From NCBI GenBank assembly GCA_002869685.1, contig PKUE01000117.1, positions 1-57,330 on the forward strand: a stretch of 57,330 nucleotides of DNA, given 5' to 3'. The notes under the pieces were generated by a model. That model worked only from the letters and a program-made list of their open reading frames with translations. It ran no database searches and had not been told where the DNA came from. This stretch comes from Desulfuromonas sp. GTDB taxonomy: Bacteria > Desulfobacterota > Desulfuromonadia > Desulfuromonadales > Desulfuromonadaceae. Each line of letters starts with the position of its first letter. Within the stretch, counting starts at the first letter, position 1. Positions 18,314 through 27,245 of this stretch are shown one piece after another. Made by a program: the position numbers and the translations under genes.

Positions 18314-19120
18314 ATGGAGGAGGTGACCCGCCAGCAGTTTCGCACCCTGTTTACTCGGGTTGCCCCTTGTGACACGGCTGTTATTCTCGGTTCCGGCTGG
18401 AATGACTGGGTGGACACACTGGATGTTGAAACGTCACTGGACTACCGGGAACTCTTTGCCGCATTGCCTGGTTTTGAAGTTGTGATCCCCGGCCATGCCG
18501 GAAGGGTGTCTGTTGCGCGTTATGGTGGTCGCCGTTTGTTGGTTTTTCAGGGGCGCTTTCATCTTTATCAAGGGCTGACCGCCTGGCAGGCCGCACTGCC
18601 TGTTCGCCTGGCTGCCGATGCGGGCTGCGGAAAAATTCTGTTGACCAATGCCGTCGGCGGGATTGCCTCACACCTGACCCCAGGAGAGTTTGTCCTGATC
18701 GAAGATCATCTGAATTTTCAGGGCGATAATCCTTTACGCGGCTTGCAGCCCAGCCCGTTCATTGATTTGAGCAATCTTTATCAGACTCACTTTTATGCTG
18801 ATTTGCACCAGTGGGCCAGTCCGCACGGGATTACGCTGAAAAAAGGGGTGCTGGCTGCATTGACCGGCCCCAGTTATGAAACACCGGCGGAGATCCGCGC
18901 TCTGGAACGTTTTGGTGCCGATGTTGCCTCTATGTCCATGGTCCCAGAGGCCATTGTTGCGCGCTATCTTGGTCTTGACGTGGTCGGTCTGTCGCTGGTA
19001 ACCAATCCCGCTGCCGGTCGCAGTGAAATCCCCCTGAGCCACGATGATGTTCTGCTCTGCGCTCAACGGGCCAGTACGGCATTTCCCCAACTGTTAAAGG
19101 CGCTTCTCGAACGCTGGTGA
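18314..19120 (+). CDS. Purine nucleoside phosphorylase
   Basis: This trimeric-type PNP is expected to split inosine or guanosine with phosphate. Motifs: AVILGSGWNDW (phosphate loop), PGHAGRVS, FQGRFHLYQG, LTNAVGGI, TGPSYETPAEIRAL and GADVASMSMVPEAIVARYLG. The start is either ATG 18302, overlapping the TPR gene stop, or ATG 18314. GGAGG at 18304-18308 is placed well only for 18314. With mtnP four genes earlier, the operon holds two members of the same fold with different purine substrates. Confidence 0.9.
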   Translation: MEEVTRQQFRTLFTRVAPCDTAVILGSGWNDWVDTLDVETSLDYRELFAALPGFEVVIPGHAGRVSVARYGGRRLLVFQGRFHLYQGLTAWQAALPVRLAADAGCGKILLTNAVGGIASHLTPGEFVLIEDHLNFQGDNPLRGLQPSPFIDLSNLYQTHFYADLHQWASPHGITLKKGVLAALTGPSYETPAEIRALERFGADVASMSMVPEAIVARYLGLDVVGLSLVTNPAAGRSEIPLSHDDVLLCAQRASTAFPQLLKALLERW

Positions 19121-19308
19121 CCGCCCGGCCGTTTTCATGTTGTTAGCTCTCCCTTCTTCCTGCATTCCTGCGTTTAATACCACCCTTTTTGCGAATTTCT
19201 TTAACCGACATTTCCATCAAGACATCATTGACAATATCTTCGGAAATTTTACCGTGAGTCGAATTGTAACTTGCTGTAACAAAAGGAAAAAATCGTTTAC
19301 AGGTGCGC

Positions 19309-19336
19309 TTGACAGCCCCGTCGCCCGTGTTAGTCT
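19309..19336 (+). promoter_or_regulatory. Promoter for the receiver/Usp genes
   Basis: TTGACA (19309-19314) and TAGTCT (19331-19336), spacer 16 bp, lie 32 bp before the GTG start of the receiver gene. Confidence 0.45.
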
Positions 19337-19368
19337 TTTAAAGAACGGAATAACAAGGAGAATGGTAC

Positions 19369-19758
19369 GTGGGATTTGGTAAATATAAAATTCTGGTCGT
19401 TGATGATGAAGAAAACAGCCGGGTCTGCCTGGGTAAACTTCTCGATCAGGCTGGCTACGATGTGACCTGTGTTTCTGGCGGTCATGAGGCTTTGGCATTT
19501 CTGGCCAAGAATGCAGTGAATTTTGTTCTCAGTGATATCAGAATGCCGGATATGGATGGTTTGTCTTTGCTCAATGAAATTCACGAGCTCTATCCGCAAA
19601 CCTTTGTGGTCATGGTAACAGCGTATGGTGAGGTGGATACTTATCTGGAAGCGGTTAACCTTGGCGCATGCGATTTTGTCCATAAGCCGGTGCGTTTCAA
19701 CGAATTGAAGCTGGTGCTGGAAAAATTGTCGATTACACAGGCGTTGCAGTACTCATGA
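19369..19758 (+). CDS. Single-domain response regulator
   Basis: This 129-residue receiver has no output domain. It has the acidic pair (VVDDEE), the phospho-acceptor Asp in LSDIRMPDMDGL, Thr in MVTAYG and Lys in VHKPV. The start is GTG 19369, with AAGGAG upstream; a nearby ATG is out of frame. It could act as a CheY/Spo0F-type phosphate shuttle to one of the kinases nearby (a receiver-kinase hybrid lies 650 bp on). Its 3' end overlaps the open frame of the Usp gene. Confidence 0.9.
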   Translation: MGFGKYKILVVDDEENSRVCLGKLLDQAGYDVTCVSGGHEALAFLAKNAVNFVLSDIRMPDMDGLSLLNEIHELYPQTFVVMVTAYGEVDTYLEAVNLGACDFVHKPVRFNELKLVLEKLSITQALQYS

Positions 19759-19775
19759 TGCGACAGGAGGGAGGG

Positions 19776-20222
19776 ATGATGAAAGAGTTCAAGACGATTT
19801 TATTCGCGACGGATTTTTCGGAATGCTCAGAAGAGGCGTTTCAATATGCCTATACGCTGAGTAAAAAATGTGGCGCAACGCTGGTTCTGCTGCATGTTAT
19901 TTGTGAGCCGGTTGATCTGCGCGGTTTTTATGTCCCACACATCTCGTTTGATGTGCTTGAAAAAGAGATCGAAGATGGTGCTCAGCGGATGATGGATGAG
20001 TTCTGCCGTAAGCAACTCAAGGAAGGCGATGACTTCAAGACCGTGGTTGTTCCCGGTATTGCCTACAATGAGGTTATCAACCAGGGCAAGGAGTTGGGTG
20101 CCGATCTGATTGTGATGGGAACGCATGGCCGTTCCGGTCTGGACCATGTTCTGTTTGGCAGCACGGCAGAGAAAGTGGTGCGTAAATCACCGATCCCGGT
20201 GATGACAGTCAACAAGAGCTGA
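19776..20222 (+). CDS. Universal stress protein, UspA family
   Basis: This single-domain Usp of about 148 residues opens with TILFATDFSE. It has the ATP-binding loop G-T-H-G-R-S-G followed by FGSTAEKVV, so it belongs to the nucleotide-binding class. The start is ATG 19776 or 19779, served by the AGGAGG at 19765-19770. It is coupled to the lone receiver upstream and ends before a strong hairpin. Confidence 0.9.
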   Translation: MMKEFKTILFATDFSECSEEAFQYAYTLSKKCGATLVLLHVICEPVDLRGFYVPHISFDVLEKEIEDGAQRMMDEFCRKQLKEGDDFKTVVVPGIAYNEVINQGKELGADLIVMGTHGRSGLDHVLFGSTAEKVVRKSPIPVMTVNKS

Positions 20223-20250
20223 CGATCCGTGACGGACAGGGTATCTCAAC

Positions 20251-20276
20251 AAAAGGCGACGAAGCAGTCGCCTTTT
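20251..20276 (+). terminator. Terminator after the Usp gene
   Basis: AAAAGGCGAC (20251-20260) and GTCGCCTTTT (20267-20276) form a perfect 10-bp stem around GAAGCA. A T-rich tail follows. Confidence 0.75.
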
Positions 20277-20408
20277 GTTATTTAAACCCTTTGACGTTGG
20301 AGAACCTGTGCACTTGTCAATACGGGAGTGACACGGTATGCTCTGCGCAGTTTTTTTGCCCGCTGGTGACGGCGTGCGGCAAAAACGATTCTATCCTATG
20401 GTGAAGGT

Positions 20409-21602
20409 ATGGCAGAACAGATCCTGGTCATTGATGATGAAAAAGCGATTCTCGACTTATGTCAGATGATTCTGAGGAGTCGTGGATATGATGTCCGCAC
20501 GGCACAATCCGGTGCCGAGGGATTGGAGCAGATTCAGGCGCAGCCGCCAGCTTTGGTACTACTCGACTACATGATGCCGATGATGGATGGCATGAGCGTA
20601 TTAATGCAGATCAAGCAGAATCATCCCGATGTTTATGTCATCATGTTTACCGGTAAAGGAAGTGAGCGGGTGGCTGTCGAGGTGATGAAGGCCGGCGCAT
20701 CGGATTATGTGCTCAAGCCGTTCAATAACCACGATTTGCTCGATCGGATCGAGTCGGTCCTCAAATTTCGCCGCATAGAGATGATCAATCGCAGCCTGGA
20801 GCAGGAACGGGCTCAGTTGCAGCAGGAAATTCAGGCATGGAACCGTGAATTGGAGTTGCGTGTCGCCGAGAAAACCCGGGAGTTGGAGCAAGCGCACAAT
20901 GAGATGGTGCAAGCGGAAAAGCTGGCGACGGTCGGTCATCTTTCTGCCGGGATGGCCCATGAAATCCGCAATCCGCTCAATTCAATCGGCTTGTTTGCCC
21001 AGCTGCTGTCTGCCGGACTCGATCAAAATGATGAATTGGCGGAATATCCCGACAAAATTCTCAAAGAGATTGACCGGATTGATGACATTCTGCTCAAACT
21101 GTTGGCGGCATCCAAACAACATAAAACCGAGAGTGGCGAGATTTCTCTAGCCGATGCCTTGCATGATGTCACCGATTTGTTTCGCCCGCAATTCCGTCAG
21201 CAGGGGGTGAATGTCGATCTCTATCTGCAGCCGGTTCCCGAACTGGTGGCTGATCGTGATGAAATTGTCCAGATTTTTACCAACCTGTTTGTCAATGCCC
21301 TGCAGGCGATGCCTGAAGGTGGGCTGTTATCGGTCGAGATGGAGTCGCACGACGGGCGGATTTTTATCGAGGTCAATGACACCGGGAACGGCATTACCCA
21401 GGAGAATCTGTCCAAGGTGTTTGATCCTTTCTTTACGACGAAGAGCAAGGGAACCGGATTTGGCCTGTCTGTTGTGTTGCGGATCGTGAAGAACTATCAT
21501 GGCAGTATCCGTGTGAGCAGTGAGCCGGGGCAGGGCACATCCTTTTATCTTGAATTCCCCTTGAAATCACCAACGGAAAACACTGCTTCGGTGCTGGCGT
21601 GA
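20409..21602 (+). CDS. Receiver-histidine kinase hybrid
   Basis: This 397-residue cytoplasmic protein has the order receiver (1-120), coiled coil (about 125-175), HisKA with phospho-His in GMAHEIRNPLNS, and HATPase_c (NALQAMPEGG, NDTGNGI, FDPFFTTK, GTGFGLSVV). The receiver has DDEK, the acceptor Asp in LLDYMMP and KPF. There is no transmembrane segment, so the phosphorylated N-terminal receiver is probably the input, as in kinases placed downstream in phosphorelays. GTGA at the 3' end overlaps the next start. Confidence 0.93.
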   Translation: MAEQILVIDDEKAILDLCQMILRSRGYDVRTAQSGAEGLEQIQAQPPALVLLDYMMPMMDGMSVLMQIKQNHPDVYVIMFTGKGSERVAVEVMKAGASDYVLKPFNNHDLLDRIESVLKFRRIEMINRSLEQERAQLQQEIQAWNRELELRVAEKTRELEQAHNEMVQAEKLATVGHLSAGMAHEIRNPLNSIGLFAQLLSAGLDQNDELAEYPDKILKEIDRIDDILLKLLAASKQHKTESGEISLADALHDVTDLFRPQFRQQGVNVDLYLQPVPELVADRDEIVQIFTNLFVNALQAMPEGGLLSVEMESHDGRIFIEVNDTGNGITQENLSKVFDPFFTTKSKGTGFGLSVVLRIVKNYHGSIRVSSEPGQGTSFYLEFPLKSPTENTASVLA

Positions 21603-23233
21603 AAGACGATCCTGTTATGCCGTCCCCCTGCTATCAATTGCGAGAGATTCATCTGACTCTAGACGAAGATGAATCACAACTTGCCGAGAAAATTGCCGAT
21701 TACCTGACGATTCCCCGTTTCGCCATTGACAATATCCACATCATTCGGTGCGGTATTGATGCGCGTCGTAAGGGGCGGGTGTGGCGTGTCTATACGGTGC
21801 AATTCACCGTTGACGACGCCAGCCGAATCGCGCATTGTCAGGCTGATCCGCGCCTTGTTGTCGTTGCGCCGAGCGCTGCAGAGTCGGTGATTGTTCCGAC
21901 GACATCCCCGCAACGGGTGGTGGTGGTCGGCATGGGGCCCGCTGGATTATTTGCCGCACTGACTCTGGCGCGACATGGTCACCATGTCTGTCTGGTGGAG
22001 CGGGGAAATCCAGTCGAACAGCGCGTTGCCGATGTGAACAGGTTCTGGAGTGGTGGCGAACTGCTCGGACACAGCAATGTCCAGTTTGGTGAAGGGGGCG
22101 CTGGAACCTTCTCCGATGGAAAGCTGACGACCCGTTCAAAACACCCGCTGACCCGGACGGTTTTACAGACGCTCGTCGACTTTGGCGCTCCCGAACAGAT
22201 TCTGATCAATGCCAAACCCCATGTGGGAACGGACCGCCTGCGGCAAGTGTTGATAAACTTTCGTCGCGAATTACAGCGTCTTGGGGTAGAGTTACGCTAT
22301 GAATGTTGTCTGACTGATTTGGTTTGTCGCAACGACCGTTTGACTGGTGTGATCTTAAACGGTCAGCAAGAGCAGGCGTGTGATGCGGTGGTTCTGGCGG
22401 TTGGCCATAGTGCTCGCGATACTTATGAGCTGCTTCATCAGCGAAAGATCACTCTGGAGGCCAAACCGTTCGCCGTTGGCGTTCGGGTGGAGCATCCCGC
22501 CGAACTGATCAATCAGATCCAATACGGTCTGGCTAAACATGAACATCTGCCGACAGCGGATTATGCCCTGACCTACAATGATCGTGAAACGGGACGGGGA
22601 GTCTATTCCTTCTGCATGTGTCCCGGGGGGCAGGTGGTGCAGAGTTCCAGTGAAGCCAACGGTGTTGTCGTCAATGGTATGAGTCATTTTAAACGCGATG
22701 GTGCCATGTCGAACAGTGCCCTGGTGGTGTCGGTACGACCGGATGATTTTGCGGACTCCTCGGTCCTGGCGGGAATGTATTTTCAACGTCATTGGGAGCG
22801 GCAGGCTTTTGAGCTGGGTGGGGGCGGATACCTCCCCCCGGCGCAGAACCTCATGGCTTTTTTGGGCCAGGGGAGCGGGCCTGTTGTTTCAACCTGTCGT
22901 CCCGGCGTGGTTGAAGCCCCTTTGCGTCAGGCTCTGCCCGGTTTCGTCGTCGAAGGTCTGCTGCGGGCATTACCCCAGTTTGATCGAAAAATGCGTGGTT
23001 TTGTTACCCGCGAGGCCACTTTGGTCGGTATTGAGACCCGTACCTCCGCACCCGTGCGGATTTTGCGTGGCAGCGATGGCCAGTCGGTCAATTGTCAAGG
23101 ATTATACCCTACCGGCGAGGGTGCCGGTTATGCCGGTGGCATCATGAGTGCTGCCGTCGATGGAATGCAACAGGCGCTGGCGATCCATCGTCAGACGCAT
23201 CACCAACATGCAGGAGAGCAGTGTTTTGAGTAA
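21599..23233 (+). CDS. FAD-dependent oxidoreductase, COG2509 type
   Basis: This 544-residue flavoprotein has an N-terminal domain of about 100 residues (RNA-binding-like in some relatives) followed by a Rossmann dinucleotide fold: VVVVGMGPAGLFAAL near residue 106. FGEGGAGTFSDGKL and YPTGEGAGYAGGIMSAA near the C terminus are strongly conserved in this uncharacterised dehydrogenase family. It resembles aminoacetone/HI0933-type flavoproteins in layout only. GTG 21599 overlaps the kinase stop; ATG 21617 is an alternative start. The physiological substrate is unknown. Confidence 0.85.
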   Translation: MKDDPVMPSPCYQLREIHLTLDEDESQLAEKIADYLTIPRFAIDNIHIIRCGIDARRKGRVWRVYTVQFTVDDASRIAHCQADPRLVVVAPSAAESVIVPTTSPQRVVVVGMGPAGLFAALTLARHGHHVCLVERGNPVEQRVADVNRFWSGGELLGHSNVQFGEGGAGTFSDGKLTTRSKHPLTRTVLQTLVDFGAPEQILINAKPHVGTDRLRQVLINFRRELQRLGVELRYECCLTDLVCRNDRLTGVILNGQQEQACDAVVLAVGHSARDTYELLHQRKITLEAKPFAVGVRVEHPAELINQIQYGLAKHEHLPTADYALTYNDRETGRGVYSFCMCPGGQVVQSSSEANGVVVNGMSHFKRDGAMSNSALVVSVRPDDFADSSVLAGMYFQRHWERQAFELGGGGYLPPAQNLMAFLGQGSGPVVSTCRPGVVEAPLRQALPGFVVEGLLRALPQFDRKMRGFVTREATLVGIETRTSAPVRILRGSDGQSVNCQGLYPTGEGAGYAGGIMSAAVDGMQQALAIHRQTHHQHAGEQCFE

Positions 23234-24368
23234 AGTATTTATCGCGGATCTAAAAGAACGTGATCAGATTAACACCCCGTTTCTGGTACGGGATAAGATC
23301 ATGGCCATGGCTAAAAATGGCAAGCCATACATGACGCTGAAACTGATGGATCGCAGCGGTGAAGTGGAAGGGCGCATCTGGGATCAGGTCGATCATTTTT
23401 CCCGCCTGTTTCAGAAGGATGACTTTGTTCAGGTCACCGCCAAAGCCAGTGTGTATATGGGCAAGATGCAGCTGATTATTCAGGATCTGATCAGGGTGGA
23501 TGAATCTGCGGTATCCCTGGGCGATTTTCTTCCGGTTAGCAGTCATGACCCGCGAACCATGATGGCCCAGGCGCGTGAGTTGGTTGCCTCGTTCCAGGAT
23601 GACGATTATCGTGCCCTGATGGAGGCCTTTTTTAACGATGATTCGTTTGTTGCCCTGTACCAGAAGGCGCCGGCAGCGAAAGCGATGCATCATGTTTATT
23701 TGGGCGGGTTGCTGGAGCATTCCCTGTCTGTGGCGCAATTGGCGGTCGATGTCAGTCGCCGCTATGCCGATGTTGATCGCGATCTGCTGATCACGGGCGC
23801 GTTGCTTCACGATGTCGGTAAAGTCGCCGAGTTGCTTTTTTCCCGCAGTTTCGACTACAGTGATGAAGGTAAGTTGCTCGGACATATCGTTATCGGCGTG
23901 GAAATGGTGGAAGACAAAATCCGTCAACTCGACCAGTTTCCCCGCATGAAAGCGACCTTGATCAAACACCTGTTGTTGTCGCATCATGGTCAATACGATT
24001 ATGGTTCGCCGAAACGTCCCAAAACCCTGGAAGCTGTCATCCTGAATTTTATTGATGACATGGATTCCAAAATCAATGGCGTGCAGGCGCATATTGAAAA
24101 AGAACGGCACAATGACAGTCGCTGGACGGGCTATCATCGCCTTTATGACCGTTATTTTTTCAAAGGGGATCGCGAAGGGGCGCAGAGTGTCGCCGGTGAT
24201 GGTGATGAGATGCCTCTTCAACAAGCGCCAGTGGTGCCGCCGCCGGTCGAGACTCGTGAGAACAAGCGACCGCAGCGTTCAGCAGAAAAAGAGAAAACAC
24301 TCAGTGCCAGTCTTGGTGAACAACTGGCCGGTTTGAATATGGACCTGTTCGGGTCCAGAGAGGAATAG
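23226..24368 (+). CDS. OB-fold/HD-domain 3'-5' exoribonuclease (YhaM-like)
   Basis: An N-terminal OB-fold (residues about 10-90, with the YMTLKLMDRSGEVEGRIW strand pair) precedes an HD phosphohydrolase domain with HHVYLGGLLEHS and the metal motif LLHDVGK. This is the YhaM domain layout; YhaM degrades RNA or single-stranded DNA from the 3' end with Mn2+. The tail from about residue 320 is Pro/Gln/Glu-rich and probably disordered. I chose TTG 23226 because AGGAG (23212-23216) is 9 nt upstream; ATG 23208 in the same frame is an alternative. It overlaps the flavoprotein gene by 8 bp. Confidence 0.82.
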   Translation: MSKVFIADLKERDQINTPFLVRDKIMAMAKNGKPYMTLKLMDRSGEVEGRIWDQVDHFSRLFQKDDFVQVTAKASVYMGKMQLIIQDLIRVDESAVSLGDFLPVSSHDPRTMMAQARELVASFQDDDYRALMEAFFNDDSFVALYQKAPAAKAMHHVYLGGLLEHSLSVAQLAVDVSRRYADVDRDLLITGALLHDVGKVAELLFSRSFDYSDEGKLLGHIVIGVEMVEDKIRQLDQFPRMKATLIKHLLLSHHGQYDYGSPKRPKTLEAVILNFIDDMDSKINGVQAHIEKERHNDSRWTGYHRLYDRYFFKGDREGAQSVAGDGDEMPLQQAPVVPPPVETRENKRPQRSAEKEKTLSASLGEQLAGLNMDLFGSREE

Positions 24369-24372
24369 TCCC

Positions 24373-25005
24373 ATGATCGTTGAGACTCTGGCCGTCGGCC
24401 CTCTGCAGGTGAATTGTTATCTGGTGGTATGCTCGCGTACGAAAGATGCGCTGATTATTGATCCCGGCGACGAAGGGGACCGTATTCTTGAAAAGGTCAA
24501 CGCGTTGGGGGCTAAAGTGAAGATGGTCGTCAACACCCATGGCCATTTCGACCATGTTGGTGCTAACCATCAGGTGATTGCAGCCACGGGGGTGGAATTG
24601 TGCATGCACCGTGAAGATCTGCCCTTACTCAAAGTGGCGGCTAAACAGGCCCAGGGCTACGGTCTGCCTGGGGTGGAGTCCCCGGACCCTAAACGCTTTC
24701 TCGACAATGGCGATCTGGTTGAGGTGGGGGATCTGAGTTTTGAAGTTATCCATACGCCGGGGCATTCTCCCGGTGGAATCTGTATGTACGGTGAAGGCCA
24801 TCTGTTTTCTGGTGATACCCTGTTTGCCGGTTCTATCGGTCGCACGGATCTGCCTGGCGGCAATATGGATCAACTGCTGCGACACATCCGCTCTCAGCTG
24901 ATGGTGTTGCCGGAAGCGACCATTGTTCATCCCGGCCACGGCCCCGATTCCACCATCGGACGTGAGAAAAGCGTCAATCCCTTCATCAATGGTGATTACG
25001 AATAA
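24373..25005 (+). CDS. Metallo-beta-lactamase-fold hydrolase (glyoxalase II-like)
   Basis: This 210-residue protein has the zinc motif NTHGHFDHVG, then the later ligands in TPGHSPGG, FSGDTLF and VHPGHGPDSTIG. It resembles the short GloB-like or YcbL-type hydrolases that cleave thioesters such as S-lactoylglutathione; the C-terminal glutathione-binding domain of true GloB is absent. It sits 4 bp after the YhaM-like gene. Confidence 0.88.
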   Translation: MIVETLAVGPLQVNCYLVVCSRTKDALIIDPGDEGDRILEKVNALGAKVKMVVNTHGHFDHVGANHQVIAATGVELCMHREDLPLLKVAAKQAQGYGLPGVESPDPKRFLDNGDLVEVGDLSFEVIHTPGHSPGGICMYGEGHLFSGDTLFAGSIGRTDLPGGNMDQLLRHIRSQLMVLPEATIVHPGHGPDSTIGREKSVNPFINGDYE

Positions 25006-25040
25006 AAGGAGCCGGTGTTTTTACCCATACCGGAGCGGAT

Positions 25041-26258
25041 ATGTTTAAAAATAAGAAGGTGGTCCTCGGGGTGAGTGGTGGCATCGCGGTCTATAAGGCG
25101 GTTGAGTTGTTACGACTGTTCGTCAAGGCCGGTGCCGATGTCTCGGTTATTATGACCGCCAGCGCACAACAGTTTGTCACCCCGTTAACGTTTCAAACCT
25201 TATCCGGCAATCCTGTTCACACGGAACTGTTCAACCTCTATCAGGAAAAAGAGATTGGTCACATCTCCCTTGCGGACCGAGCTGATCTGTTTGTCGTGGC
25301 TCCCGCCACGGCCAATGTGATTGGCAAGGTAGCTGCCGGTATCGCAGATGATCTGCTGACCACGACGCTGATGGCCACTCAGGCGCCGGTACTGTTTGCC
25401 CCGGCTATGAATGTTCATATGTATGATAATCCTATCTACCAGCGCAACGAAAACAGCTTGCGTGAATTGGGTTATCACTTTATCGATCCGGCGGTTGGTG
25501 CGCTCGCCTGTGGCTATGAAGGACAGGGTAAGCTTCCTGAGCCCGAGGCGATTTTCAGTGCGGCTCTGGCCGTACTGGCCCCTCAGGACTTAAAAGGGCA
25601 ACATCTGCTGGTGACTGCGGGACCGACGCGAGAAGAACTGGATCCGGTGCGCTACATCAGTAATTACTCTTCCGGGAAAATGGGCTATGCCATCGCCCGT
25701 GCGGCACGACAGCGTGGCGCCGAAGTTGTTCTCGTCAGCGGGCCGACATTTCTGACGCCGCCCCAGGGAGTGACGCTGATTCCGGTCGTCAGTGCCGAAC
25801 AGATGCGCAAGACGGTGCTTGAAGCGTTGCCGCAGGCGACTGCTGTGGTCAAGTCTGCTGCGGTCGCCGACTACCGCCCCGCCACGATGGCAACACAGAA
25901 ACTGAAAAAAACAGCTGATGACATGACTCTGGTTCTGGAAAAGAATCCTGATATTCTTGCCGAAGTCGGGGCCAGTAAAGAGGGCCGGGTACTGGTGGGG
26001 TTTGCTGCGGAAACCCAGGATTTGCTCAAACATGCTGCAGACAAGTTGAAACGCAAGAATCTCGACCTGATCGTCGCCAATGATGTCACTCAGGCCGGTG
26101 CCGGATTTGATGTTGATACCAACATTGTCAAACTGCTTTATGCCGATGGTCACGTGGAAGAGCTGCCCCAATTGAGCAAGGATGAGGTGGCCCACCAGTT
26201 GCTGGACCGGGTGGTTGCATTACTCCGGGAACGTAACGGCGAAGATCTTCAGGGATGA
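25041..26258 (+). CDS. coaBC: Bifunctional phosphopantothenoylcysteine decarboxylase/synthase CoaBC
   Basis: It catalyses two steps of coenzyme A synthesis. The N-terminal CoaC flavoprotein half has GVSGGIAVYKA, the catalytic His in IGHISL, PAMNVHMY and the ACGYEGQGKL lid with its Cys. The C-terminal CoaB half starts near residue 187 (LLVTAGPTREELDPVRYISNYSSGKMG) and ends with FAAET and NDVTQAGAGF. The 405-residue length is normal. It converges with the phospholipase-like gene, overlapping its 3' end by 10 bp. Confidence 0.96.
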   Translation: MFKNKKVVLGVSGGIAVYKAVELLRLFVKAGADVSVIMTASAQQFVTPLTFQTLSGNPVHTELFNLYQEKEIGHISLADRADLFVVAPATANVIGKVAAGIADDLLTTTLMATQAPVLFAPAMNVHMYDNPIYQRNENSLRELGYHFIDPAVGALACGYEGQGKLPEPEAIFSAALAVLAPQDLKGQHLLVTAGPTREELDPVRYISNYSSGKMGYAIARAARQRGAEVVLVSGPTFLTPPQGVTLIPVVSAEQMRKTVLEALPQATAVVKSAAVADYRPATMATQKLKKTADDMTLVLEKNPDILAEVGASKEGRVLVGFAAETQDLLKHAADKLKRKNLDLIVANDVTQAGAGFDVDTNIVKLLYADGHVEELPQLSKDEVAHQLLDRVVALLRERNGEDLQG

Positions 26259-27205
26259 TCCGCCAACAGGGTGAGTAATTTCTCCGGTTCGGTGATCGCA
26301 TCGCGAAATTGCTGTTTGAACTCGGGAAGTAGAAGGTCACTCTGCGCGCGCGGCAGTTTAGCATCAAGCCACAGGATGTTGAGGTTGTTGCGCAGTTTTT
26401 GCGCGACAAGCAAGGCCCGTTCACCGGTGGGGTCGGCTTGCAGGTAGGGGCTGTTTTCATCGCTTAAAATACTGATGACGGCCTGAAACGCCAGATCCAG
26501 ATAGTCACGGCGTTCCTCGTCATTGACCACCCAGCTCGAACGGCGATCTATGGTTTGCAGCAACCGTTGCCAGCGCTTGATCCGGCTGACCAGCAGCATC
26601 GAATTAAACAGTCGCTTGTTGGTGCCGAAGGAGAACAGGGTGTTGACCAGAACCTGGCGCAGTAGTTGGTCGTGCTGGCGAAAATCGCGTTGGGCCAATA
26701 ACCGTGCTTCCTGCCAGACATTTTCGGAAACCTGTGACTCAAAGCGCAATTCCCAGTAGGCATGATTGAGCAGGACCGTGTTGTAACTGCGGACCATTTT
26801 GAACGGGACCATGTAGGAGTGGGCAATGGTGTCGGCCGCCAGATGGGCAAGATAGCCGTAAGCGCAGGCGCGTTGAGCATCGTTTTGTGCCGTCGCCAGG
26901 ATTTTGTGGCCCATATTCCAGCTGTGACAATGCTTGAGGTAGTGGGTATATTTTTTCCCCAGTGTGATATCGGCACTGATGGAACCGTAGAGAAAATCGG
27001 CGGGATAGTGGCTGAGTAACTGCTGCAACAGGGGAGAGAGGCGGTGGAGATTGTCCAGCAGTTGGTTGCCCAATTGCAGATGGACGCCAAAGCCCCAGGC
27101 CCAGACCGGTTGCGCCATCAGTAACACCAGAGCGCTGGTGATGATGGAGAGGACCAGCAGCGAGGTCCCTTTGCCCGTTAGATGCAGATAATCATGGATT
27201 CTCAT
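26249..27205 (-). CDS. Zinc-dependent phospholipase C-like protein
   Basis: This 318-residue protein has an N-terminal signal or anchor segment (LLVLSIITSALVLLMAQPVWA). It then matches the Zn_dep_PLPC family (PF00882): WGFGVHLQLG near the mature N terminus, HYLKHCHSWNMGHKI, and AYGYLAHLAADTIAHSYMVP, which supplies His and Asp ligands. Members are thought to act on phospholipids or other phosphoesters outside the cytoplasm, but most are uncharacterised. The C-terminal half (150-318) has no motif I recognise. It is a single minus-strand gene between coaBC and UDG. Confidence 0.8.
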   Translation of the reverse strand: MRIHDYLHLTGKGTSLLVLSIITSALVLLMAQPVWAWGFGVHLQLGNQLLDNLHRLSPLLQQLLSHYPADFLYGSISADITLGKKYTHYLKHCHSWNMGHKILATAQNDAQRACAYGYLAHLAADTIAHSYMVPFKMVRSYNTVLLNHAYWELRFESQVSENVWQEARLLAQRDFRQHDQLLRQVLVNTLFSFGTNKRLFNSMLLVSRIKRWQRLLQTIDRRSSWVVNDEERRDYLDLAFQAVISILSDENSPYLQADPTGERALLVAQKLRNNLNILWLDAKLPRAQSDLLLPEFKQQFRDAITEPEKLLTLLADHP

Positions 27206-27245
27206 ACGTTAAGAGTAATGCCAGCCCGGAAGGATGTAAAGTCGT

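Noticed and set aside
19137-19382. 81-codon plus-strand ORF before the lone receiver gene
   Set aside because: It has no ribosome site, contains the promoter and ribosome site of the receiver, and shows no recognisable domain.
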